A stretch of 33,414 nucleotides of DNA from an uncultured Clostridia bacterium (GCA_947625855.1 CANQPW010000008.1:1-33414), one strand, 5' to 3'. Shown: positions 17,901 to 29,306, numbered from the stretch's first letter. The notes: generated by a model not told the origin, from the sequence alone. A program made the numbers and translations.

Positions 17901-19315
17901 TATTAAATAGAGATGATTTTGGAATAAACGATAAATTTTTTGAACTTAATGCTGATTCTTTATGTGCTATAAAAGTACAAGTTGAGCTACTATCTTATGG
18001 TATACATATTGAGTACAAAGATTTGTTGAAGTATCAAAGTATAAAAGAACTTGAAAAATTTATTATAAGAAATAAAAAGGAAGATAAGGAAAAAGTATCA
18101 GAAACTTATGAAGATTTTTCATACATATTAAATTGTAATAAAGAAAAATTAAGAAAAGAAAGTATTAAAGAGGCAAATATAAAAAATATAATGCTTACAG
18201 GAGTAACAGGCTTTTTAGGAATACATATACTAGATTCTTTTATGAAACATGAAAATGGTAAAGTATATTGTATTATAAGAGGAAAAAATAAAGTCAGTGC
18301 AAAAGATAGACTTATTCAAAAACTTCATTACTATTTTAATGATGAATATGATAATGATGTAGGAAATAGAATAATTCCACTTGATAGCGACTTTATGGAT
18401 GAAAATTTAGGATTAAGTCAAGAAGAATATAAAAAAGTAACTGATGATATTGATTTAGTCATTCATACTGCTGCATGTGTAAAGCATTATGGAGAAGCAG
18501 ATTATTTTAGAAAAGTAAATGTTGATGGGACAGACAGTATAGCAAAATATTGCTTAAAAAATAATAAAAAGCTTATGCATATATCAACTATAAGCGTATC
18601 AGGTAATAGTTTTGAAATTATAAAATCAAATGAAGATTTAAGTAAAAAAATAATTTTTGATGAAACTTGTTTTTATCAAAATCAAGACTTAGATAATGTT
18701 TATGTGTATACTAAATTTAAAGCAGAAGAATTAATATTAAAATATATGAGACAAGGACTTCAAGCAAATATTTTAAGAATTGGAAATTTAACAGGTAGAT
18801 ATGAAGATTTAAAATTTCAAGATAATTTTTCTGAAAATGCTTTTTCAAGTAGAATTAAAACTTTTATAAATATAGGTTATTTTCCTGAAAGTAACAAAGA
18901 AATATATCTTGAATTTACACCAGTTGATTTATGTGCGAATGCTATAATAACTATAATGAAGTATTTTAATATTAAACATAATATGTTCCATATATATGAT
19001 AACAAGCATGTATACGTTACTAGATTTATTGAAATATTAAAAACACTTGGTATAAATATTGAATTTGTAGATGATGAAAAATTTAAACAGAAGATAGAAG
19101 ACATTGCAAATTCTGATAATAAAGAAATTCTTAATGGTATAATTAATGATTTAAGTGAAGATAGTATGTTAAGCTATAAAACACCAGTTGAAGTAAAAAG
19201 TAAATATACTTGTGATTATTTAAAAGCTATTGGCTTTGAGTGGAAAGAAATAGATGATAGATATGTAACAAGTTATATAAATTATTTAAGAAAAGTAGGT
19301 TTCTTAGATAAATAG
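14999..19315 (+). CDS. Single-module NRPS: condensation-adenylation-thiolation-thioester reductase
   Basis: C: HHIISDAWS; A: YTSGSTGNPKGVM, YGPTETTVW, YLTGDLG, NGKVDRKTL; T: FFELNADSLCAIKV; R: IMLTGVTGFLGIHIL, YTKFK (YxxxK). Start at ATG 14999 after GGGGAG. Confidence 0.92.
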   Translation: MEKEMYELTSPQNNIWLIDRVYENSSINLITGITNIEKDFSVKICKEAINQIVKVNDAMRINVKLVEGKVYQFVKDYKYDDLEVIDMSSNTQEEIEEYIKNIAKEKIDIFSSKLYDFKVLKYSNDRGAILLRVHHIISDAWSVAKITEQFTTNYNILKENKALEDETKPSYLEFINSQKEYINSDKYIKDEEYFKEYLKDINDISSSLKGASDNISNISKRYNVKLDEEINKKIIDFCKENKISIFVLFLTILSIYVYRVKNNNDVIIGTPILNRSNFKEKQTLGLYITTLPIRIKLEDDIKVLDLLKSVSMNTMTSFRHQKYPYDKILSDIRKKSNQKSNLYSILLSYQNARVSFENEGEFSTKWYPNNAQNEELQMHILDMDSTGVFEINYDYLEELFTKDEIEFLHKRLITMIESLICDVDIKVGNIEIISNTEKRLLNSFNDTQKTYRKNVSVIDLFEENVQKYPQKTALVFGNKKFSYSLLNEKANILAYELLENGVKPNSTVSLLLNRDENLIIAILAVLKCRAAYLPIDSKFPESRIKYILQNSNTKLVIKNSNLSINLKDLDIKELSIDFDKKEDSLLKTNLNISFIPNSVNYLIYTSGSTGNPKGVMISCENLLNFVYGINEVLNISENDRVVSVTTISFDIFELELWVTLLNGATIVLANDEECINSSKLNRLCLKNNVNIIQTTPTKLKMLANVSEYLRNMDKILLGGEKIPKDIVDRLKAITKASIYDVYGPTETTVWSTIQDITNSTKISAGKPISNTKIYILDEKNKVLPLGVEGQIAIAGDGVFLGYYGNKEATSKNYVYSEPLGEKVYLTGDLGRINFDLTLTILDRIDLQIKLNGQRIELEDIEKNILEYDNIADVAVGLKDNRFLVCYYVRESKEKEINTNDFVNFLYNRLPIYMVPTVYKELDNLPLTLNGKVDRKTLNNLDVEIESHILYEKPQTDLQNIIFSIWSKVLNRDDFGINDKFFELNADSLCAIKVQVELLSYGIHIEYKDLLKYQSIKELEKFIIRNKKEDKEKVSETYEDFSYILNCNKEKLRKESIKEANIKNIMLTGVTGFLGIHILDSFMKHENGKVYCIIRGKNKVSAKDRLIQKLHYYFNDEYDNDVGNRIIPLDSDFMDENLGLSQEEYKKVTDDIDLVIHTAACVKHYGEADYFRKVNVDGTDSIAKYCLKNNKKLMHISTISVSGNSFEIIKSNEDLSKKIIFDETCFYQNQDLDNVYVYTKFKAEELILKYMRQGLQANILRIGNLTGRYEDLKFQDNFSENAFSSRIKTFINIGYFPESNKEIYLEFTPVDLCANAIITIMKYFNIKHNMFHIYDNKHVYVTRFIEILKTLGINIEFVDDEKFKQKIEDIANSDNKEILNGIINDLSEDSMLSYKTPVEVKSKYTCDYLKAIGFEWKEIDDRYVTSYINYLRKVGFLDK

Positions 19316-19334
19316 ATCATAGGAGGGAAAAATT

Positions 19335-21089
19335 TTGGAAAGTATTTTATTAGGATGTTCTGCATTTATAAGTCTTATTTTTACAATTATATTAAGGACT
19401 AAATATAGAAAAAATAGAATGGCAAGAGTATTATCAGGTGGTTTTATTTTACTTACAATTTGGTGTTCTGGAATATTAGCACAAAAGTTATGTATTGAAA
19501 ATAATGTTAATATTAAGCCTATTTATTTAGACTATATTACATATATTGGTATTTGTAATTTATTTCCAACTATGCTTATATTTTCTTATTATTTTAAAGA
19601 TCCAAAAATTGAGAAAAAGAAGTGGTGGATATTACTATATATTGTACCAATAATCTCCTTAATAACACTTTGGACAAATGATTTTCATAATTTATTTTAT
19701 AAAGTGTATTCTACAAACTTTTCAGATACAGAATATGGCATTATGTTTTATATAAATACTATATATTCATATACTTTAGCTTTAATATTTATTATAAAAC
19801 TTATCAGAACATCAATAGAAAAATCAGGTTTCTTTACAATACAGACAATGCTTATGATTATAGGTAGTGGTATACCTTTATTTATAAATGTACTTGGTAC
19901 TACAAAAATAATAAATATATCAATATATATTACACCAATATTGTTCGTTATTACACTTTTACTTTATTCGTTATCTATTTTAAGATTTAAAGCATTAAAT
20001 ATTACTCCAGTAGCTTTGGAAACAGTAACAAATATTATGTCTGATGCTTTTGTTGTAATATCTGATGATGGTTCTATTGTAGATTATAATGCAACATTTA
20101 AAAAAGAGTTACAAGATGTTGTTGAAATAACAAAAGAAAAAAATTTATTTAAAATAATAGAAGATAAAAAATTATTGGATTTGAAAAAATTAAATAAAAT
20201 TCTTGAGGAAACTAATAAAACTGGCAAAGAAGTAAAAATGGAATATAACTTAGTATATGGAAATATTGAAAAGTATTATGAAGTAGATATTCAAGCAATA
20301 AAAGCAAATAAAAATAATAATCAAGTCATTGGAACATTATTACTTTTTAAAGATATTACTCAACACAAAAAGGATATTATAGAAATACAAGAAAAACAAG
20401 ATATTATCGTAAAACAAGGTCAACTTGTTTCTATTGGTGAACTTGCTGGTGGAGTAGCTCATGATATTAATACACCTATTTCTGCTATAAAGACTGGCGT
20501 TACTATGTTAAATTCAATGAGCAATATTACTTCTGATCAAAAAGAAATATTAAATAGGATGGATAGTTGTTCAGATAAGATAATTAATATAGTAAATAGT
20601 ATGAGAAATCAAATAAGAAATCTTGGTACAGATAATAAAATAAAATTTAAAATAAGTGATGTTTTAAATGATGTAAAGGTTATAACTTACCATGAAGTAA
20701 TTAAAAATCAGGCAGAACTTGAAATTGAAATAGAAGAAGATTTAAGTGTTGAAGGAGATTCTACAAAGCTTGGACAAGTGCTTACTAATTTAATTGTAAA
20801 TGCTGCACAAGCTTATGGTGCAAAACAAAAAGGCAAAATAAAAATATTTGTTACTTCTGCACCAAATAATATGGCTATGATAAAAATTACAGATTATGCT
20901 GGTGGTATACCAGATGATATTAAACCATATATTTTCAAAAATATTTTAACTACAAAAGGAACTTCTGGTACAGGTCTTGGATTATATCTTGCATATTCTG
21001 TAATAAAAGGTAATTTTAATGGTGATATCACCTATGAGAGTGAAAAAGGTGTTGGAACAACATTTTATATTACTATACCTAAAGCATAA
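19335..21089 (+). CDS. Membrane histidine kinase (N-terminal multi-TM, PAS, HisKA, HATPase), TTG start
   Basis: About 7 hydrophobic helices; PAS-like AFVVISDDGSIVDYNATF; SIGELAGGVAHDINTPISAIKTG; LTNLIVNAAQA, GTGLGLYLAY. RBS AGGAGG 8 nt before TTG. Confidence 0.88.
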   Translation: MESILLGCSAFISLIFTIILRTKYRKNRMARVLSGGFILLTIWCSGILAQKLCIENNVNIKPIYLDYITYIGICNLFPTMLIFSYYFKDPKIEKKKWWILLYIVPIISLITLWTNDFHNLFYKVYSTNFSDTEYGIMFYINTIYSYTLALIFIIKLIRTSIEKSGFFTIQTMLMIIGSGIPLFINVLGTTKIINISIYITPILFVITLLLYSLSILRFKALNITPVALETVTNIMSDAFVVISDDGSIVDYNATFKKELQDVVEITKEKNLFKIIEDKKLLDLKKLNKILEETNKTGKEVKMEYNLVYGNIEKYYEVDIQAIKANKNNNQVIGTLLLFKDITQHKKDIIEIQEKQDIIVKQGQLVSIGELAGGVAHDINTPISAIKTGVTMLNSMSNITSDQKEILNRMDSCSDKIINIVNSMRNQIRNLGTDNKIKFKISDVLNDVKVITYHEVIKNQAELEIEIEEDLSVEGDSTKLGQVLTNLIVNAAQAYGAKQKGKIKIFVTSAPNNMAMIKITDYAGGIPDDIKPYIFKNILTTKGTSGTGLGLYLAYSVIKGNFNGDITYESEKGVGTTFYITIPKA

Positions 21090-21099
21090 AATATAACTT

Positions 21100-21129
21100 A
21101 GAGTAGGAAAAAATTTCTTACTCTTTTTA
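21100..21129 (+). terminator. Terminator of NRPS-kinase operon
   Basis: AGAGTAGGAAAaaaTTTCTTACTCTTTTT. Confidence 0.7.
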
Positions 21130-21182
21130 TTTTTCTTCACAAAATAGTTATAGTTAGAATATAAATATTATAGGTGATGAAA

Positions 21183-22118
21183 ATGGATTATATGTGTTGT
21201 GATAATAATCAAAATGATTATGGATTAAAGTACATAGATGCACAAGGTTATGGATTGATTTGTAAAGACTATAAAATAGAGTTTCCACCTCAACATCAGG
21301 ATAAACAACCGGGAATGGAGTATTTAATGGTACCAAGACCAATATTTAACAATCCATATTATAGGGCATCAGGAAAACTTATGAATAAGGTGGCAATTAT
21401 TACAGGAGGAGATTCTGGAATAGGTAGAGCAGTAGCACTTGGATTTGCAAAAGAGGGTGCAACAGTTGTAATAGTATATTATGATGAACATAAAGATGCT
21501 GAAGAGACAAAAGCATGTATTGAAGAAATAGGTGGAACGTGTGTATTAATTGCAGGTGATATAAAAGATACTTGCTTTTGTGATAAAATTATAGAAGATA
21601 CTATGAATAGATTTGGTAGAATTGATATACTTGTAAATAATGCAGGAGTTCAGTATCAACAAAAAAGTTTGACTGATATATCAGATGAACAGTTTGATTT
21701 AACTATGAAAACAAATATTTATGCAATGTTTTATTTAACAAAAAGAGCTTTAAAACATATGTTACCAGGATCCTCTATAATAAATGTGACATCAATAACT
21801 ACATTTGTTGGAGAGCCAGAGTTAATTGATTATGTTACAAGTAAAGGTGCAATAGTTGGTTTTACAAGAGCACTTGCTACAAATCTTGCTCCTAAAAATA
21901 TAAGAGTTAATGCAGTATCTCCGGGAGTCTTTTGGACGCCACTTCAACCTGCTTGTTGGGAGAAAGAAAAAATACCAACACTAGGCTCAGATGCACCAAT
22001 GAAAAGAGCAGGTCATCCATATGAAATTGCTCCTTTGTTTATATATCTTGCAAGTCAAGACTCTTCATATGTGACAGGTCAGGTAATGCATATTAATGGT
22101 GGTCAGTATAAAGGATAG
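21183..22118 (+). CDS. Short-chain dehydrogenase/reductase (YhdF/glucose-1-dehydrogenase-like)
   Basis: KVAIITGGDSGIGRAVALGFAKEGA, LVNNAGVQ, YVTSKGAIVGFTRALA, TGQVMHINGG. The TGxxxGIG and YxxxK pattern is partly altered at the YVTSKG motif. Confidence 0.88.
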   Translation: MDYMCCDNNQNDYGLKYIDAQGYGLICKDYKIEFPPQHQDKQPGMEYLMVPRPIFNNPYYRASGKLMNKVAIITGGDSGIGRAVALGFAKEGATVVIVYYDEHKDAEETKACIEEIGGTCVLIAGDIKDTCFCDKIIEDTMNRFGRIDILVNNAGVQYQQKSLTDISDEQFDLTMKTNIYAMFYLTKRALKHMLPGSSIINVTSITTFVGEPELIDYVTSKGAIVGFTRALATNLAPKNIRVNAVSPGVFWTPLQPACWEKEKIPTLGSDAPMKRAGHPYEIAPLFIYLASQDSSYVTGQVMHINGGQYKG

Positions 22119-22124
22119 GTTATT

Positions 22125-22157
22125 AAAAGTTTGAAGTTATTTTCAAACTTTTTTTGT
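22125..22157 (+). terminator. SDR gene terminator
   Basis: AAAGTTTGAAgttattTTCAAACTTTTTTT. Confidence 0.7.
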
Positions 22158-22194
22158 CTAAAAAACAGAATTTCTGTAATTTTGTTATTTTTGC

Positions 22195-22223
22195 TTGAAA
22201 ATATATATAGCATGAGATAAAAT
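22195..22223 (+). promoter_or_regulatory. Promoter of glycolytic operon
   Basis: TTGAAA (22195-22200), 17 nt, TAAAAT (22218-22223), upstream of gap. Confidence 0.6.
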
Positions 22224-22246
22224 ATATTTGTACAAAGAGGGGGTAA

Positions 22247-23263
<1,017 letters not shown>

Positions 23264-23329
23264 TTTGGAAAAGAAGCTTGCTGGAAGTTACATTTGGCTT
23301 GCTTCTTTTAATATTTTTGGAGGTAAATT

Positions 23330-24508
23330 ATGATAAATAAAAAATCAGTAGAAGATATAGATGTAAAATCAAAAAGGGTATTAGTAAGATGTGATTTTAA
23401 CGTACCACTTGATAAAGAAACAGGAGAAATTACAAGTGATAAAAGAATTGTAGAATCTCTTAAAACTATAAATTATTTAATAGAAAATGGTGCAAAGGTA
23501 ATACTTTGTTCTCATATTGGTAAAACAGGAAAAAATATTAGTCTTGATAAGGTTGCAAAAAGACTTGAAGAATTACTTTCAAGAAAAGTTATATTTTTAA
23601 AAGATATATATTCTTCCGAGACACAAAAAGTTATAGATAATTTAAAAGAGGGAGAAGTTGTACTTTTAGAAAATACAAGAATGACTGAAAAAGAAGAAGC
23701 AAATGATATGGAATTTGCAAAAAAACTTGCTTCATTTGCTGAGGTATTTGTAAATGATGCTTTTGGTAGTGCACATAGGGCTCATGCATCTACTGAGGGA
23801 GTAACACACTTTTTACCTTCAGTATGTGGATTTTTGATTGAAAAAGAAATTGAGGCATTAGATAAAGGTATAAATGATCCAAAAAGACCACTTGTAGCAG
23901 TTATTGGTGGCGCAAAAGTTTCAAGTAAAATAAGTGTACTTACAAATTTACTTGATAAAGTTGATACAATGATTATAGGGGGAGCAATGACCTATACGTT
24001 TATAAAAGCACAAGGTGGAAAAATAGGAAAATCTTTATGTGAAGATGATAAATTAGATGTTGCAGCAGATATTTTAAAGAAGGCTTTAGATAAAGGTGTT
24101 AGATTTTTACTTCCAGTAGATAATGTTATAGCACAAGAAATGTCAGAGGATGCAAAAACTAGGATTTGTGCAGTAGATGAAATTCCAGATGATTATATGG
24201 GACTAGATATTGGACCAAAATCAATAGAGCTTTTTAAAGGTGAAATTGAAATGGCAGGAACTGTTGTATGGAATGGACCTGTTGGTGTATTTGAATATGA
24301 AAAATTTGCAAATGGAACTAAGGAAATAGCACTTGCTATGGCAAATTCTAAAGCAGTTACTATAATTGGTGGAGGAGATAGTGCAGCTGCTGTTGAAAAA
24401 TTTGGACTTGAAGATAAAATGTATCATGTATCAACAGGTGGTGGAGCATCTCTTGAATTTATGGAAGGTAAAAAATTGCCTGGAATAGAAGCTTTACAAG
24501 ATAAATAA
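23330..24508 (+). CDS. pgk: Phosphoglycerate kinase
   Basis: KRVLVRCDFNVPLD; FVNDAFGSAHRAHAST; VIGGAKVSSKI; VVWNGPVGVFE; GGGDSAAAV. Confidence 0.97.
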   Translation: MINKKSVEDIDVKSKRVLVRCDFNVPLDKETGEITSDKRIVESLKTINYLIENGAKVILCSHIGKTGKNISLDKVAKRLEELLSRKVIFLKDIYSSETQKVIDNLKEGEVVLLENTRMTEKEEANDMEFAKKLASFAEVFVNDAFGSAHRAHASTEGVTHFLPSVCGFLIEKEIEALDKGINDPKRPLVAVIGGAKVSSKISVLTNLLDKVDTMIIGGAMTYTFIKAQGGKIGKSLCEDDKLDVAADILKKALDKGVRFLLPVDNVIAQEMSEDAKTRICAVDEIPDDYMGLDIGPKSIELFKGEIEMAGTVVWNGPVGVFEYEKFANGTKEIALAMANSKAVTIIGGGDSAAAVEKFGLEDKMYHVSTGGGASLEFMEGKKLPGIEALQDK

Positions 24509-24521
24509 TTGGAGGAAAAAG

Positions 24522-25268
24522 ATGAGAAAAAAGATTATTGCTGGAAATTGGAAAATGAATTATTCTGTTAATAGGGCAGAAGATTTTGTAAACGATATAA
24601 AAGATAGAATTAATACTGATGAGGTGGAAGTAGTACTTTGTCCTAATTTTGTTTCACTAGAGAGAGTATCTGACTTGATTGAAGATACAAATATAAAACT
24701 TGGGGCACAAAATGTATATTTTGAAGATAAAGGTGCATATACTGGAGAGACATCTGTTGATATGCTTGCTGCTGTAAATGTAAAATATTGTATAGTTGGA
24801 CATAGTGAGAGAAGAATGTACTTTAATGAAACTGATGAAATTGTGAATAAAAAAGTGTTAAAGTTGTTACAAAAAGATATTTCTCCAATAATTTGTGTTG
24901 GTGAAACATTAGAGCAAAGAGATTCTTCAAAACATTTTGATGTTGTTGAAAATCAAGTAAAAAATGCTTTAAAAGATGTTGATAGTATTTTTTTGAAGAA
25001 TAAAATAGTAATTGCTTATGAACCAATATGGGCAATAGGTACAGGAGTTACTGCAACTGATGAGCAAGCAAATGAAATGTGCAAATTCATACGTGAAGTA
25101 GTATCTAAGTTATATACAAAAAATGTAGCTGATATGGTAACAATACTATATGGTGGTAGTGTAAAACCAAGTAATGCCAAAAGTATACTTGAGCAAAGTG
25201 ATATAGATGGTGCTTTAGTTGGTGGTGCATCTCTTACAAATGATTTTGTTGCTATTGTAAATTATTGA
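24522..25268 (+). CDS. tpiA: Triosephosphate isomerase
   Basis: RKKIIAGNWKMN; YCIVGHSERR; IAYEPIWAIGTG; LYGGSVKPSNA. Confidence 0.97.
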   Translation: MRKKIIAGNWKMNYSVNRAEDFVNDIKDRINTDEVEVVLCPNFVSLERVSDLIEDTNIKLGAQNVYFEDKGAYTGETSVDMLAAVNVKYCIVGHSERRMYFNETDEIVNKKVLKLLQKDISPIICVGETLEQRDSSKHFDVVENQVKNALKDVDSIFLKNKIVIAYEPIWAIGTGVTATDEQANEMCKFIREVVSKLYTKNVADMVTILYGGSVKPSNAKSILEQSDIDGALVGGASLTNDFVAIVNY

Positions 25269-25326
25269 TGTTAATGATATAATATGTTTGCTAAAATTTT
25301 GAAAAGAAAGAGATGTGTAAAATATT

Positions 25327-26862
25327 ATGAAGAGTAGACAATATTTACTAATGATAATGGATGGAGTAGGAATAAATGAGGAAGAAAAGGGAAATGCTTT
25401 TAGTCTTGCAAATACTCCAAATCTTGATAATTTATTTGAAAAATATCCAAATACTAGAATAAAAACTAGTGGTATGGCTGTTGGTCTTCCACAAGGTCAA
25501 ATGGGAAATTCAGAGGTTGGTCATACAAATATTGGTGCTGGTAGAATAGTTTATCAAGAGCTTACTAGAATTACAATGGAAATTCAAAATGGATCTTTTT
25601 ATAACAATCAAGAATTGCTTAAAGCTATGCAAAATGCAAAGTTAAATAATAGTGCACTTCATTTAATTGGACTTGTATCTGATGGTGGAGTTCATAGTCA
25701 TATAAACCATTTATATGCACTTCTTGAAATGGCTAAAAAAGAAAACATTGAAAAAGTATATATTCATGCAATACTTGATGGTAGAGATACACCTCCAACA
25801 TCAGCAGTTGATTTTCTAAAAGAATTAGAAGATAAAATTAAGGATATTGGTGTTGGGAAAATTGCAACTATATCAGGTAGATATTATGCTATGGATAGAG
25901 ATAATAGATGGGAGAGAGTAAAACTTGCATATGATGCTATTGCAAATGGCATAGGAAATAAATTTAAGACTGTTCAAAAGGCTGTTGAAACATCATATGA
26001 AGCACAGGAGTTTGATGAATTTGTAAAGCCAATAGTAATAACTGGTGAAAATGATGAGGCTATTGCTACTGTAAATGATAATGATTCAATTATATATTTT
26101 AATTTTAGACCTGATAGGGCAAGAGAGTTGACAAAAGCTTTTACACTTGATGATTTTAATGAATTTCCTACAAAAGCTATAAAAAATCTAGTTTTTGTTA
26201 CTATGACACAATATGATGAGAAATTTAAAAATGTGTTAGTTGCATATAAGCCTCAAGTGCTAAAAAATACTTTTGGTGAGTATATATCAAAACTGGGATA
26301 TACACAGTTAAGACTTGCTGAGACAGAAAAATATGCGCATGTTACATTTTTCTTTAATGGTGGAAATGAAGATACATATAATGGTGAGTCAAGATGTCTT
26401 GTACCTTCTCCTAAGGTTGCAACATATGATTTAAAGCCTGAAATGTCAGCATATGAGGTAACAGATAATGCTATAAAAGCCATAGAATCAAAAGAATATG
26501 ATGTAATAATTATGAATTATGCAAATGGTGATATGGTGGGGCATACAGGAAATTTGGATAAGACAATTGAAGCTGTTGAGGCTTTAGATGATTGTATTGG
26601 AAAAGTTATATCTAAAATTGAGGAAGTAAATGGTGAAGCATTAATTACTGCTGATCATGGAAATTGTGAGTGTATGGTTGATTTAAAAACTGGTGAACCT
26701 ATAACTTCACATTCTACACTTGATGTTCCATTAATTGTTGTATCAAATAGAGTAAAAAGTGTAAAATCAGGAAGACTTTGTGATTTAACACCAACATTAC
26801 TTACATTAATGGGTGAAAAAATACCAGAGGAAATGACTGGTGAAAACTTAGTTGAGTTATAA
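25327..26862 (+). CDS. gpmI: 2,3-bisphosphoglycerate-independent phosphoglycerate mutase
   Basis: LMIMDGVGINEEEKGNAF; GQMGNSEVGHTNIGAGR; DGRDTPPTSA; MNYANGDMVGHTG; TADHGNCE. Confidence 0.97.
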   Translation: MKSRQYLLMIMDGVGINEEEKGNAFSLANTPNLDNLFEKYPNTRIKTSGMAVGLPQGQMGNSEVGHTNIGAGRIVYQELTRITMEIQNGSFYNNQELLKAMQNAKLNNSALHLIGLVSDGGVHSHINHLYALLEMAKKENIEKVYIHAILDGRDTPPTSAVDFLKELEDKIKDIGVGKIATISGRYYAMDRDNRWERVKLAYDAIANGIGNKFKTVQKAVETSYEAQEFDEFVKPIVITGENDEAIATVNDNDSIIYFNFRPDRARELTKAFTLDDFNEFPTKAIKNLVFVTMTQYDEKFKNVLVAYKPQVLKNTFGEYISKLGYTQLRLAETEKYAHVTFFFNGGNEDTYNGESRCLVPSPKVATYDLKPEMSAYEVTDNAIKAIESKEYDVIIMNYANGDMVGHTGNLDKTIEAVEALDDCIGKVISKIEEVNGEALITADHGNCECMVDLKTGEPITSHSTLDVPLIVVSNRVKSVKSGRLCDLTPTLLTLMGEKIPEEMTGENLVEL

Positions 26863-26875
26863 TTGAGGTGAGCTT

Positions 26876-27823
26876 ATGGATGATGAAAAAGAAAATGAAC
26901 AAGATGAATATAAAAATATAGATTATACTGATTATAATGCTATTTGGGGAACTGGTGAAGATCATATAGATATCTTTGGTGATGATGAAGAAGAAACAGA
27001 TCCTGTTGATGAGGAAAATGCTTTAGATGGAAAATACAGGATATTTATGTGCTTAAAATGTAGATTTATTCTTGATGAAACAAAAGAACCACATAAGCCA
27101 CGTTTAAAAGATTTACTAGATAAAGATGGTAAGTGTCCAAATTGTGGAAAACCAATTCTTGGAAATTATTTAGTTATTTCAAAAGAAAAAATGAAAAAAG
27201 AATTAGAAAATCAAAAACAAAAAGAAAAAAACAAAGAAAGAAAAGAAAAATGGGAACTTGAAGATGCAAGAGAAAATATAAAAGATGACTGTATGGATTT
27301 ATTAAATGATTTAAAAGAAAGGTTAATTAATGGAAAAATAACTCCTCAAAGGTTTGTTGTGCTATATCTTAATTTATCATATAATATTGTAAATTATTAT
27401 GGTAAGAGATTACCTATAGATGCAAGTGAGTATAGAAAAATATTTTTAAGTCTTTGTGATGATGTTTTAAAATACTATGGTGATATTGAGACATCTCAAG
27501 TTATACTTGATGAATATGATGAGAGTATAGTTGAAGATATGAGTACAGCAGAAAAACTTGCCTTAAGTTATAAAGGGGATATAAAACAAGACAAGCTATA
27601 TATTGCAGAAAATAAGTTTTATTTTGAAGAGGATAAATTTGCACTTCCAGCATATGAAATGGAAGAAAGAATTGAAGAATATGATAAATTACAAGATGAT
27701 ATTGAAAGAGAAAATAGAAGAAAAGAATTGGAAGAAAAATATCAAAATCGTGTATTAATGTATTCTAAGAAAATAGAAGAAAGAAATATAAGAAGACAAG
27801 AGAGAAGATTTGATATGTATTAA
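26876..27823 (+). CDS. Uncharacterised acidic zinc-ribbon protein within the glycolytic operon
   Basis: RIFMCLKCRFILDE...GKCPNCGKPILGNYLV: two CxxC pairs; GAGGTG RBS; gap to gpmI 13 nt and to eno 18 nt. Confidence 0.8.
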   Translation: MDDEKENEQDEYKNIDYTDYNAIWGTGEDHIDIFGDDEEETDPVDEENALDGKYRIFMCLKCRFILDETKEPHKPRLKDLLDKDGKCPNCGKPILGNYLVISKEKMKKELENQKQKEKNKERKEKWELEDARENIKDDCMDLLNDLKERLINGKITPQRFVVLYLNLSYNIVNYYGKRLPIDASEYRKIFLSLCDDVLKYYGDIETSQVILDEYDESIVEDMSTAEKLALSYKGDIKQDKLYIAENKFYFEEDKFALPAYEMEERIEEYDKLQDDIERENRRKELEEKYQNRVLMYSKKIEERNIRRQERRFDMY

Positions 27824-27829
27824 ATATAA

Positions 27830-29155
<1,326 letters not shown>

Positions 29156-29205
29156 TAAAAGAAGAAATAAAAAAATAAAAAAAGAAAATAAATAAAACAA
29201 AAAGA

Positions 29206-29247
29206 AAAATAACTAATATTTGGTAAAATAAATATTAGTTATTTTTT
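29206..29247 (+). terminator. Glycolytic operon terminator
   Basis: AAAATAACTAATATTtggtaaaataAATATTAGTTATTTTTT. Confidence 0.8.
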
Positions 29248-29306
29248 GTATATATACATTAAAAGTAAGGGGAGATATAAAAATAACATGATTTTTTAGT
29301 TTATTA

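Noticed and set aside
23495-23560. Shortened SHLGRP-type motif in PGK (SHIGKTGKNISL)
   Set aside because: K variants of this loop occur in clostridial-type PGKs as far as I recall; other catalytic motifs are intact, so not treated as unusual.
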